In this document: piece by piece, positions 41,915-50,529 of the stretch
How the letters are laid out: the number at the start of each line of letters is the position of its first letter
Position numbering within the stretch: position 1 is the first letter of the stretch
Made by a program: the position numbers and the translations under genes
Assembly: GCF_000020725.1 (NCBI RefSeq)
Contig: NC_011146.1
Span: 1,239,501 to 1,303,500, forward strand
Reading direction: 5' to 3'
DNA from: Citrifermentans bemidjiense Bem
Lineage (GTDB): Bacteria > Desulfobacterota > Desulfuromonadia > Geobacterales > Geobacteraceae
Length of the DNA stretch: 64,000 nt
The notes under the pieces: generated by a model
The model's input: only the letters and a program-made list of their open reading frames with translations
Databases searched by the model: none
Told to the model about the DNA's origin: nothing

Positions 41915-42619
41915 ATGAAGAGAGCATGTATCGTTGCAATTATAGCTGTTTGTCTTTCCTGCGGGGCCGTTTGGGCGTCGACTGCGGGCACTGCGCCGGC
42001 TGCTGCTGCCGCATCCGGGCTGGTTGATCTCAACCTGGCGAGCAAGGAGCAGTTGATGACCCTTCCTGGGATCGGCGAGGAGGAGGCCGGCAAGATCATC
42101 GATGGGCGGCCTTACAGCGCGAAGACAGAGCTCTCGCGGAAAAAAATCCTCCCGTCCTCGTTGCTGTATCGCATCCTCGACAAGACGACCATCGATTTCA
42201 AGGCCTTCAACGACACCGGCAAGACAAAGGAAAAAGAGGCCTTCCTCGCGGAGATGCGCAGCAGCAAGACGATCAGGACGGTCAAGACGGCTTCGGGCCT
42301 TTCCTACCAGGATCTGAAGGAGGGGCACGGGGCGAAGGTCGTAAACGGCAAAAAAGTCCTGGTGCAGTATACCGGGTGGCTTCAAGACGGCACCAAGTTC
42401 GACAGTTCCCTGGACCGCAACAAACCCATCACCTTCACGCTCGGCAAGGGGGAGGTGATCCGCGGCTGGGATGAGGGCATAAAGACGATGAGGGCGGGCG
42501 GCAAGCGCAGGCTCATCATCCCCCCGGTGCTCGCCTACGGAGACAAGGGGAGCGGCAGCAAGATCCCACCAAAAGCCACGTTGGTCTTTGACGTCGAAGT
42601 CCTGGACGTCGAACCCTAA
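41915..42619 (+). CDS. Exported HhH-FKBP fusion, peptidyl-prolyl isomerase
   Basis: I start at ATG 41915 with gggggaa upstream. The 234-residue protein has a signal peptide, then a helix-hairpin-helix segment at about residues 34-80 (LVDLNLASKEQLMTLPGIGE, KIIDGRPYSAKTELSRKK), as in ComEA-type proteins, and then an FKBP domain (about 125-234) with VQYTGWLQDGTKFDSSLDRN, GEVIRGWDEGIKTMRAGGKR and IPPVLAYGDKGSGSKIPPKA. It is a periplasmic or outer-membrane foldase. The HhH part is unusual in a foldase and may bind DNA or simply serve for dimer contact. Confidence 0.85.
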   Translation: MKRACIVAIIAVCLSCGAVWASTAGTAPAAAAASGLVDLNLASKEQLMTLPGIGEEEAGKIIDGRPYSAKTELSRKKILPSSLLYRILDKTTIDFKAFNDTGKTKEKEAFLAEMRSSKTIRTVKTASGLSYQDLKEGHGAKVVNGKKVLVQYTGWLQDGTKFDSSLDRNKPITFTLGKGEVIRGWDEGIKTMRAGGKRRLIIPPVLAYGDKGSGSKIPPKATLVFDVEVLDVEP

Positions 42620-42804
42620 ACCCAGAGATCTGCAACCGATGCATGCGACGGGGCGCCTTTGGCTTAGCTTAAAAAGGGGGGGGAGGCGGTTCGCCTCCCG
42701 AAGTGAGGTTGGGGGGAGCGCTCTTTTTTTTGCGGCTTGGGCGGCTATGTTCGCGCTGCTTTTTCGGGAATGGCGCAGCGGTCGGAGCAGGCTAACGCGA
42801 GCCG

Positions 42805-43488
42805 TTAGCGCAGCAGGTTGTACTTCAGGATGCATTTGAGAGCGGCAACCCCGTCCTTCCAACCGATTTTCTTCCCTTCCTTGTAGGTTCTGCCGGAGTA
42901 GGAGATGCCGACTTCGTAGATGCGCACGTTCATCTTGGCGATCTTCGCGGTGATTTCCGGCTCAAAGCCGAAACGATTTTCCTCGATAGTGATGTTTTCC
43001 AAGACCTCTCGCCGGAACACCTTGTAGCAGGTTTCCATGTCGGTGAGGTTCATATTGGTCATCATGTTGGAGAGAAGGGTGAGGAACTTGTTGCCCAGCA
43101 TGTGCCAGAAGAACAGGACTCTGCGGTACTCGCCAGTGACGAACCTGGAACCGTACACGACGTCGGCTTTCCCCTCCAGTATCGGCCGTGTCAGCTTGGC
43201 GTATTCCTGGGGGTCGTATTCCAGGTCCGCATCCTGGATTATCACGATGTCTCCGAGCACATTCCCGAATCCGGTCCTGAGCGCCGCTCCCTTCCCCATA
43301 TTCCGCTCGTGCAGCAGCACCCGGGTGGAGGGGCTGGCGAGTTCGTTCAGGATTTCGCGGGTGCCGTCGGTTGAATAGTCGTCTACAAGGATGATCTCCT
43401 TGTCTATAGGCACAGCCTGTACGGCGGCATGAATGGCTCTGATGGTTTCCTTTTCGTTGTAAATCGGAATGACGACCGACAGTTTCAT
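42805..43488 (-). CDS. GT2 glycosyltransferase, polyprenyl-phosphate mannose synthase-like
   Basis: The start is the ATG at 43488 that begins [20 protein letters not shown]. The 227-residue product has [20 protein letters not shown], the DxD-containing [16 protein letters not shown], and [20 protein letters not shown], the classical soluble DPM1-like set without a membrane tail. It should make polyprenyl-phosphate-hexose as donor for GT-C enzymes. A GCTAACG/CGTTAGC hairpin straddles its stop codon. The gap 42620-42804 to the convergent FKBP gene also holds a GGGAGGCG/CGCCTCCC hairpin near 42675. Confidence 0.87.
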   Translation of the reverse strand: MKLSVVIPIYNEKETIRAIHAAVQAVPIDKEIILVDDYSTDGTREILNELASPSTRVLLHERNMGKGAALRTGFGNVLGDIVIIQDADLEYDPQEYAKLTRPILEGKADVVYGSRFVTGEYRRVLFFWHMLGNKFLTLLSNMMTNMNLTDMETCYKVFRREVLENITIEENRFGFEPEITAKIAKMNVRIYEVGISYSGRTYKEGKKIGWKDGVAALKCILKYNLLR

Positions 43489-43748
43489 GCGAAAGGCTCC
43501 TTGCTGGTTTATGTCCGGTTGCGCCTCGTGGATGCGGGTTTGGAAGTGTCTAATAGGTGGCGCGGCCGGCGCGGGATGCATCATACTGCATAAGCGTCCA
43601 GCAAGGGAAGCACTTTTCATTGGAGCCCGGCTGGTTCCAGAGGCTGTAAACACTTGCCTGTTTCTGGCGTCTTGAGGTACATTGCCAGATGTTTCTGCCC
43701 CTCTTGTGAGCGCTGCCGCCGATGAGATGACTTTTTAGGAAAAGCGAG

Positions 43749-44681
43749 ATGAACATGCCGGACACATGCAATGCCTGCGGCGAAACTCTGCATCCCCTGA
43801 TGCCCCAAGTGCCGGATCCGATGACCGGTGAACGGTTTGCCATCGCGACCTGTCCCCGCTGCGAACTGGGGCATACCCTGCCGCAACCCCAGGACTTGGC
43901 TCCCTATTACACAGCGCAGTATTACGGCAAAAGGCACGGGGCTTCCGGCGGCTATTGCACGGCGCGCCGTCTGAGGCTCGTACGGGAGGCCATTCCCGGC
44001 AGCCCTGGCATACTGCTGGATATCGGCTGCGGCGACGGCTCTTTTCTGGTGGCGGCCCGTGCCGCCGGCTGGCAGGTGGCCGGCACCGAGCTCAACCCGA
44101 CTCCCGCCCGCGCCGCCGGGCTCGATGTACGCGAAGCGGTTGAGGAGTACGGCGGCGCCGCGCAGTTTGACTGCATAACCATGTGGCACACGCTGGAGCA
44201 CATGCGCGACATTCCCTCCATGCTGGCGCAGGTGGCGGGACTGCTCAAACCCAAAGGACGACTGATCGTCGCGGTTCCCGATTTCGGGGGACTGCAGGCC
44301 CGGCTCTTCGGTCCTGCCTGGCTCCATGCCGACGTCCCGAGGCACCTCTACCATTTCAACCGAAAGGCGCTGGAGTACAGCCTTACCGTTGCCGGCCTGA
44401 CTCCGCACGTCTGGCGTCACCAGGAGTTCGAGTACGACCTGCTCGGATGGTCGCAGAGCGCGCTGAACCGGCTGCAGAAGCAACCAAACCTCTTCTTTTA
44501 CCTGCTCACCGGCAAGCGGTGCGACGCGGGACCGGGGAGCCGCTTCTTTGCCATGGCCGCCGGCATCGTCCTCACCTTCTTGTCTCTTCCGGCTCTTGCC
44601 GTGAGCACAATGCTCGGGCGCGGCGGCACCTTGATCGTAGTAGCCGGCCGGACCCCATCACCACAGGAACAAACAAAATGA
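43749..44681 (+). CDS. Zinc-ribbon class I SAM methyltransferase
   Basis: The 310-residue protein starts with a probable zinc site made of CNACGE and CPRCEL (about residues 6-37). The Rossmann methyltransferase core has the SAM motif LLDIGCGDGSFLVAARAAGW, then VAGTELNP and TMWHTLEHMRDIPSMLAQVA. A hydrophobic C-terminal segment (about 268-290) suggests membrane contact. It resembles sugar or lipid-carrier methyltransferases of glycan loci. It overlaps the start of the TMTC-like gene by 4 bases (ATGA), so the two products probably work in the same pathway. Confidence 0.85.
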   Translation: MNMPDTCNACGETLHPLMPQVPDPMTGERFAIATCPRCELGHTLPQPQDLAPYYTAQYYGKRHGASGGYCTARRLRLVREAIPGSPGILLDIGCGDGSFLVAARAAGWQVAGTELNPTPARAAGLDVREAVEEYGGAAQFDCITMWHTLEHMRDIPSMLAQVAGLLKPKGRLIVAVPDFGGLQARLFGPAWLHADVPRHLYHFNRKALEYSLTVAGLTPHVWRHQEFEYDLLGWSQSALNRLQKQPNLFFYLLTGKRCDAGPGSRFFAMAAGIVLTFLSLPALAVSTMLGRGGTLIVVAGRTPSPQEQTK

Positions 44682-46288
44682 CCGAGGCAACTGTCGGCAC
44701 CCGCCGTCCAAGCAGGCGGTTTTGGCTCCCTATCCTGATCTTGGCGGCGGCGACGCTGCTGGTCTACTCAGTCAGCTTCTTCAACGGTTTCGTTCTCGAC
44801 GACGAGATGATCATCGTGAACAACCCGCAGACGCTCAGCCTGAGCAATGTACCCGACGTGCTGTTCGCGCCCGACCTGATCAAGCCCTACTATCGTCCGC
44901 TGAACCGGGCCACCTACCTGTTCGACTACCAGGTCGCCGGTATGAACCCCGCCTGGTATCACGGCGTGAACATCGTCATACACCTCGGCAACGCGCTGCT
45001 TCTTTATCTGATCTGCCGACGCCTTTTGTCGGACCGCTGGGCAGCCCTGGCTGTGGGGCTGCTCTTCGCGGTGCACCCCGCCAACAGCGAGGCGGTGAAC
45101 TGGGTCTCCGCACGCAACACCCTCATGGCGCTCTTCTTCAGCCTCGCTTCCCTCTTGGCCTACCTGGAGGGGAGGATGAAGGGGAAGACGCTGCTGGTCG
45201 TCTCCCCTTTGCTTTACTTCTGCGGTCTGCTCAGCAAGGAGACGGGGCTCATGATGTCCGCCGTGTTCTTCGTGCTCACCTTTTTCCCCATGCAGGAGGG
45301 GGAGGCGCGACTTTCCTGGAAGGACCGCATCATCCTGCTTTCCCCGTACTTCATCCTCACCTTGGTGTACTTCGGGATGCGCTTTTATTCACTGCAGGGG
45401 GTCGTAGGCACCCCGGTCCCGGCTTCGGGGTTGCTGGAGAGAGTGGCCCAGAATTACCACATCATCCCGCAGTATCTGGCCCTGCTTCTCTACCCGGCGG
45501 ATCTCACCCTGTTCCACAAGGTGCCGCAGGGCGGGCTTTTCTCCCCTCCCTGGCACCTCGCCGCGGTGCTTTTCCTGACCTGGATGGTCTGGCTCGCGCT
45601 TAGCAGCCGCAACCGGGTTGCGCTTTTCGGACTTGTCTGGTTCGTGATCAACTACGCTCCCATCTCCAATATCGTACCCATCCCGAGCGACCAGATCACC
45701 GAGCGGTATCTATATATGCCCGCCGTCGGGTTTTTCTTCGGTCTCGGCGCCGTGCTCTCCTGGATTTTGGCGCGGACCAATCTGCGCTTTGCCAAGGCGG
45801 CGGTCGTGGTTCTCCTCGTCGCCGCCTCGGCGGTCACCGTGCACCGCAATCTCGACTGGCGCAACGCCCTGTCGCTTTTCACCAGCGGCGTGCGCAACGA
45901 TCCCGAGTCCCCGGGCGCCCACTACAACCTTGGGACCGCCTACATGGAGAACGGCGACCTGGCCGCCGCCCGGCGCGAATGGGAGCGGACCCTCGCGCTC
46001 AACGCCAGGCATGGCGAGGCGATGATGCAGATGGGGACGCTGGCTGCCACCGGCGGGGACCTCCGCACCGCCGAGGCCTACTACCGGGCCGCCCTGCAGA
46101 CGCCTCCAGGCCAGACCGACCCGAACAAATCCATGGCCCACCTGAATCTGGGCAAAATCTGCGAGAAACGGGGCGACCTGAAGCAGGCGCTGCAGCACTA
46201 CCGACTGTTCATGAAGACAGTTCCCGTTACCTATATGGAGTACAAAGGCGATACCGAACGCAGGATCAAGCTTCTGGAGCAAAGCTAA
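44678..46288 (+). CDS. TMTC-like membrane glycosyltransferase with TPR tail
   Basis: I start at ATG 44678, overlapping the methyltransferase stop. The 536-residue protein has many membrane segments, the first-loop acidic motif GFVLDDEMIIVNNPQTLSLS, and HPANSEAVNWVSARNTLMAL, which corresponds to the HPxHxExVAWVAxRxD segment of TMTC-type proteins. Three TPRs follow at the C-terminus (AHYNLGTAYMENGDLAAARR and others). It probably transfers a sugar from a polyprenyl donor to exported protein. Translational coupling to a methyltransferase suggests a methylated sugar. Confidence 0.78.
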   Translation: MTEATVGTRRPSRRFWLPILILAAATLLVYSVSFFNGFVLDDEMIIVNNPQTLSLSNVPDVLFAPDLIKPYYRPLNRATYLFDYQVAGMNPAWYHGVNIVIHLGNALLLYLICRRLLSDRWAALAVGLLFAVHPANSEAVNWVSARNTLMALFFSLASLLAYLEGRMKGKTLLVVSPLLYFCGLLSKETGLMMSAVFFVLTFFPMQEGEARLSWKDRIILLSPYFILTLVYFGMRFYSLQGVVGTPVPASGLLERVAQNYHIIPQYLALLLYPADLTLFHKVPQGGLFSPPWHLAAVLFLTWMVWLALSSRNRVALFGLVWFVINYAPISNIVPIPSDQITERYLYMPAVGFFFGLGAVLSWILARTNLRFAKAAVVVLLVAASAVTVHRNLDWRNALSLFTSGVRNDPESPGAHYNLGTAYMENGDLAAARREWERTLALNARHGEAMMQMGTLAATGGDLRTAEAYYRAALQTPPGQTDPNKSMAHLNLGKICEKRGDLKQALQHYRLFMKTVPVTYMEYKGDTERRIKLLEQS

Positions 46289-46373
46289 TCGCGGCGGTCG
46301 GCCCCGGCCCTAGACCGCCGGGGTCGGCGGTCGGTCCCGACATCGAATCTCTATAAGCAGCAGGGTGAAGCAC

Positions 46374-47171
46374 ATGAAGCGTGCAGCGATCCTCATAGCA
46401 TCATTGGCGGCGCTGGCCCTCATCCGGCCGGGTGCCTGCCACGCCATAGTGGGGGGGACTCTCGTCGGCAGCGACGAGCCCTTCCGGAAAAGCATGGTCG
46501 GCATCGTGAATCCGGCCGCCGATGGGGTCTGTACTGGCATCCTCGTGCGCAAGGATGCGGTCCTCACCGCCGCCCACTGCTTCGACGGTTCCCGTAACCC
46601 CGAAAAGTACCTTGCGGTTTTCGGCACAAACCTGCTGCCCGGACACGGCGACCGCGTCTTGCACGTTTCCTCAATCAAGATTCCTGAGCAGTACGTCCCC
46701 GAGCTGAACCGGGAGCAGAGTAACTTCGACATTGCCATCGTGCGGCTCGCGGAACCCGCCCCTCCGGGTTACCTCCCCGCGGAGTTCGCAGAAGAAAGCG
46801 ACTTCGCCATTTCCGAAGGGGACAGCTTCCTAGCCGCGGGCTACGGGGTCTCGAAGTTTCTTCGCAACGACCCGGGGGTGCTGCGCAAACTGGTGCTCCC
46901 CTGGGCGAAACTCGTCTTAAAGGAAGACGGGCGGGTGATTGAGCTGCAGCACCTGGGAGCAGGCCCCTGCAGCGGCGACTCGGGGAGCCCTCTCTTCAAG
47001 ACCACGCCGGATGCTTCGGGAAAAGAACGCTACCTGGTCATGGGCGTTCAGTCCCAGGCGGTCCAGCGTGCAGCCGACGGCCGATTCGAATACGGCATTT
47101 GCGAAGATATCGGCCTTTACACGAGTCTTAAACCCTACCGCACATGGATCAAGCGGACTCTCGCTCCCTGA
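46374..47171 (+). CDS. Secreted trypsin-like serine protease
   Basis: ATG 46374 (or GTG 46365) starts a product of about 265 residues with a signal peptide (IASLAALALIRPGACHA). The mature part begins IVGGTLVGSDEPF, the trypsin-type N-terminus, which suggests zymogen-like processing. The catalytic triad is visible: His in VLTAAHC, Asp in NFDIAIVRL and Ser in GPCSGDSGSPL. Chymotrypsin-fold S1 proteases of this type are rare in bacteria outside a few groups. It lies between two TMTC-like genes, 13 bases before the second. Confidence 0.9.
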   Translation: MKRAAILIASLAALALIRPGACHAIVGGTLVGSDEPFRKSMVGIVNPAADGVCTGILVRKDAVLTAAHCFDGSRNPEKYLAVFGTNLLPGHGDRVLHVSSIKIPEQYVPELNREQSNFDIAIVRLAEPAPPGYLPAEFAEESDFAISEGDSFLAAGYGVSKFLRNDPGVLRKLVLPWAKLVLKEDGRVIELQHLGAGPCSGDSGSPLFKTTPDASGKERYLVMGVQSQAVQRAADGRFEYGICEDIGLYTSLKPYRTWIKRTLAP

Positions 47172-47184
47172 TGGAGACGCACCT

Positions 47185-49110
47185 ATGCTGAAAAACGATG
47201 CGAACAAAAAGATCCTTCTGGCATTTATCCTCGTCGTCGTCACCCTCGCGGTCTTCGCCAAGACCGCCGGCAACGATTTCATAAACTTCGACGACCCGGG
47301 CTACGTCACCAAGAACCCTGTGGTGCAGCAAGGGCTCAGCGCCGCCGGCATCTCCTGGGCGTTCACCGCTACCGCCATGTCGAACTGGCACCCTTTGACC
47401 TGGCTGTCCCACATGCTCGACGTGCAACTTTTCGGCTTGCACCCCGCCGGGCATCACCTGATGAACGTCGTGATCCATGCCGCGGCGGCGCTCCTTTTGT
47501 TCCTGTTCCTGGTCCGGACCGTCGGAGGGGTCTGGCTCGGCTTCTCCGTTGCCGCGCTCTTCGCCCTCCATCCGCTTCACGTGGAGTCGGTCGCATGGGT
47601 CGCCGAGCGCAAGGACGTGCTGAGCTGCCTCCTCATGCTTGTGTCGCTTCATTTTTGGGTGAGCTACGTGAAAAGACCGGGGCCGCGTCCGTACCTCGGC
47701 GCCCTGCTCGCCTTCGTGGCGGGGCTGATGGCGAAGCCGATGCTGGTGACCCTTCCCGTGGTGCTCCTTCTGCTCGACTACTGGCCCTTTCGCCGCCTCT
47801 TCTCCGAGGTGGATGCGGGCGGGGCGGGCGTCGGCAGCGCAAGGGCGACCCCGCTTTTTGTGCTGATGAAGGAGAAGATCCCCTTTTTCCTTTTCTCCGC
47901 GCTCTCCTCCATCATCACCATCTACGGGCAGCAACATGGCGGGGCGATGGCGACCCTGGCCAAGGCGCCCATTTACCTGCGCGTGGAGAATTCGCTGGTC
48001 GCCTACGCGAAGTACCTCGGGCTCATGCTCTGGCCCCGGGGGCTCGCCATCCTGTACCCCTTCCCGCAGTCGGTACCATTGTGGCAGCCGGCCGCAGCGG
48101 TACTCATCCTTGCGGTGCTCACCGCGGCCGTTTTCATTTTGCGCCGCCGCTACCCCTACCTAGTCACCGGCTGGCTGTGGTACTTGGTGACCCTGCTCCC
48201 CGTAATCGGCCTGATCCAGGTCGGTGGACAGTCCACGGCGGACCGGTACACCTACATCCCACTGATCGGGATTTTCCTCGCCATCTGCTGTCTCGTCGCC
48301 GACCTGACTAAAGGGTGGCACGCGCAGCGAACGTTTCTTTTCGCCGTTGGAGCCGTGTCCCTCACCGCGCTGACCACGGTGACCATTCGGCAACTGGACT
48401 ACTGGAAGGACAGCATTGCCATCTGCCGTCATGCCCTCGCGGTCACCCATGACAACTACCTCATCACCAACAACTACGGCATTGCCCTGGATGCGAGGGG
48501 GGATCTCGCCGGGGCCTACCGGCAGTTCCAGGAAACCCTGCGCATCAATCCTCGCTCCACCATTGCCTACAGCAACCTGGGTGCGCTCAGCATCCGCTGG
48601 GGGCAGTACGAGAACGGACTGATGTATTACGACAAAGCCCTGGGCATCACACCCAACAGCGCCGTCGCCCTGGAAGGGATGGGAAAGGCCCTGGCTGGGC
48701 TTGGCCGCGGCGAAGAGGCCATTACCAAGTTCAGGCAGGCCCTTGCCGTCGACCCGAGGCTTCCCGAGGTCCACCTGGCGCTCGCCACCGAGCTTACCAA
48801 GGCAGGCAGGCCGGAAGAGGCGCTGGAGCACGAGGAGGCTGCCCGGCAGTTGGAGCCCCTTTCGCCCCAGACGGCGATCAACCTGGGAGTGGCGCTCGCG
48901 AAACAGGGACGCCTGGCGGAGGCGCTCGATTCATTCACCCGTGCCGTCGCCATCGATCCGGCCTCGGTGGAGGCCCATTTCAACAGAGGGGTCGCCCTGG
49001 CGGGGTTGGGCCGTCCTGACGAGGCGGCCCTGGAATTCAACCGTGTTCTCGCCATCCGACCCGATACCGTAGCGGCCCGCAACTGGCTGGAGAAGATCGG
49101 CAGGAAGTAA
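47185..49110 (+). CDS. TMTC-like membrane glycosyltransferase with six TPRs
   Basis: The start is ATG 47185, giving 641 residues. The membrane part begins LLAFILVVVTLAVFAKTAGN and has the acidic motif DFINFDDPGYVTKNPVV, WHPLTWLSHMLDVQLFG and the strongly conserved FALHPLHVESVAWVAERKDV. The last 220 residues hold about six TPRs (YSNLGALSIRWGQYENGLMY, INLGVALAKQGRLAEALDSF and others). This is the most TMTC-like of the three paralogues in the window. The TPR arm should select the acceptor protein on the periplasmic side. Confidence 0.8.
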   Translation: MLKNDANKKILLAFILVVVTLAVFAKTAGNDFINFDDPGYVTKNPVVQQGLSAAGISWAFTATAMSNWHPLTWLSHMLDVQLFGLHPAGHHLMNVVIHAAAALLLFLFLVRTVGGVWLGFSVAALFALHPLHVESVAWVAERKDVLSCLLMLVSLHFWVSYVKRPGPRPYLGALLAFVAGLMAKPMLVTLPVVLLLLDYWPFRRLFSEVDAGGAGVGSARATPLFVLMKEKIPFFLFSALSSIITIYGQQHGGAMATLAKAPIYLRVENSLVAYAKYLGLMLWPRGLAILYPFPQSVPLWQPAAAVLILAVLTAAVFILRRRYPYLVTGWLWYLVTLLPVIGLIQVGGQSTADRYTYIPLIGIFLAICCLVADLTKGWHAQRTFLFAVGAVSLTALTTVTIRQLDYWKDSIAICRHALAVTHDNYLITNNYGIALDARGDLAGAYRQFQETLRINPRSTIAYSNLGALSIRWGQYENGLMYYDKALGITPNSAVALEGMGKALAGLGRGEEAITKFRQALAVDPRLPEVHLALATELTKAGRPEEALEHEEAARQLEPLSPQTAINLGVALAKQGRLAEALDSFTRAVAIDPASVEAHFNRGVALAGLGRPDEAALEFNRVLAIRPDTVAARNWLEKIGRK

Positions 49111-49207
49111 TAGTTGGGCTAAGACAGCTCTGTGATTGACACAGGGGAGGATGTCGGCTTAGACTCCGCATCAGTGCGCGGAGATTTCACCTGAAAAGGG
49201 AACGGTT

Positions 49208-50161
49208 ATGGATTACACAATATCTCGTTTAGCACGGTCCTTAAGGACGGCGGTGTCACTGCTATTACTTGGCGCAGCGCCGTCAATGGCTGGAGACATA
49301 AACGCCTCCTATCTTTTCAACCTGTCCGACTTCGACGGGATCATCCCTTACAACGCCGCCAGGACTTTTGTGGATGAGGTGCGGGGCGAGGTCTACGTCG
49401 CCACCAGCGGCGGGCTGGATATCTACAACCCCAGCGGCATGCTGACCTTCCACGTCGACTATGACCGCGAACTTGGTGGGGTGTATGATGCCGCAGTCGA
49501 CGACAGTGGCAACATCCTGCTGCTGACCAACAAGAAAGGGGACTATGGCATCGTAACCTGCAATTACCGCGGCGAACCCCTTTCTTCAGTGGCCTTGCGG
49601 CATGTTCCGCCTGAGTTTACCGAGGTGCGCCCCGGTCGGATGATCGTGCGCCACGGTGAAATCTACCTCATAGACCAGGGTGGCATGTTGGTCGTCGTCG
49701 TGAATACAGACGGGGAGTTCGTCCGGGCGTACGACCTTGGGGCATTGATGCTGGTTTCCGACGACCACCGGGCCGATGCAGGAGTGGAGGGGTTCACTAT
49801 CGACCGTGAGGGGCACATGCTCTTCGTCTCTTCTTCCTTCGGCAAGGCATACCGGGGCACCATGGACGGCGTGATCTCTGCGTTTGGCAGGAGGGGGAGT
49901 TCCGCGGGCAAGTTCGGCGTGCCCGGCGGGATTGCCTCGGACCGGAACGGCAACCTCCTCATAACCGACAAGCTGCGTGGCGTGACCATGATCTACGACA
50001 AGGATTTCAGGTTCATCAAAGAGTTCGGTTTCCGCGGCACCAGGCCCGGCAACGTGATCGTGCCCAACGAGATCAGCGTGGACCCTCTGCGCAACCGAGT
50101 CTACGTGAGCCAAATGCGGCGCCGTGGCGTGAATATATACCAGTTGAGCTACAGCGACTGA
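49208..50161 (+). CDS. Exported NHL-type beta-propeller protein
   Basis: The 317-residue protein has a signal peptide ending near APSMA-GDINAS. The rest is a six-bladed NHL-like propeller: VRGEVYVATSGGLDIYNPSG, AAVDDSGNILLLTNKKGDYG, FTIDREGHMLFVSSSFGKAY, GIASDRNGNLLITDKLRGVT and NEISVDPLRNRVYVSQMRRR. An NHL protein gene directly upstream of the OmcS gene is the same arrangement as in Geobacter sulfurreducens, to the best of my knowledge. It may scaffold filament assembly at the surface. A possible promoter TTGACA-N17-TTAGAC lies at 49136-49164, with a weak -10. Confidence 0.82.
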   Translation: MDYTISRLARSLRTAVSLLLLGAAPSMAGDINASYLFNLSDFDGIIPYNAARTFVDEVRGEVYVATSGGLDIYNPSGMLTFHVDYDRELGGVYDAAVDDSGNILLLTNKKGDYGIVTCNYRGEPLSSVALRHVPPEFTEVRPGRMIVRHGEIYLIDQGGMLVVVVNTDGEFVRAYDLGALMLVSDDHRADAGVEGFTIDREGHMLFVSSSFGKAYRGTMDGVISAFGRRGSSAGKFGVPGGIASDRNGNLLITDKLRGVTMIYDKDFRFIKEFGFRGTRPGNVIVPNEISVDPLRNRVYVSQMRRRGVNIYQLSYSD

Positions 50162-50191
50162 TATCCCGGACTTTTCGCCGCTTCAACACGG

Positions 50192-50222
50192 AAAAGCCCC
50201 GCCCCAGAAGGCGGGGCTTTTT
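50192..50222 (+). terminator. Rho-independent terminator after the NHL gene
   Basis: AAAAGCCCCGCC (50192-50203) pairs perfectly with GGCGGGGCTTTT (50210-50221) around a 6-base loop and runs into T. It separates the NHL gene from the OmcS gene. The rest of the gap 50223-50529 contains no gene, only the promoter at 50415. Confidence 0.88.
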
Positions 50223-50414
50223 CTGTTTGGGGATGGCCTCGGTCGGTTCCGTCCCGGCGGCGTGGGGCGCTGCCCGGTGGTATGACAGGGGTTCGGCGAA
50301 ATAGCTGGTGACTTCCGGCCAAAGCACGGGTAAAACGCGGGGCTAACTGGGAGGAGGAAATGCTTCATCGTCGTAAGTGGTCGAAAACAAACGGAATGCC
50401 ATTTTTTTTTGCGC

Positions 50415-50431
50415 TTGGCATGTGACGTGCT
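50415..50431 (+). promoter_or_regulatory. Sigma-54 (-24/-12) promoter candidate of the OmcS gene
   Basis: TTGGCATG-TGAC-GTGCT matches the consensus (TTGGCACG-N4-TTGCT) with exact GG-to-GC spacing. It would give a leader of roughly 85 bases before ATG 50530. No clear enhancer palindrome was found upstream. Confidence 0.6.
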
Positions 50432-50529
50432 ATATGGATGACAAGAACGGTCAAGTAGCAAAATTTCGAGTAGCACCGTGTAATGCAGTTGAAATCCACT
50501 GGCAGTACAAACTAAAAAGGAGAGAACAA

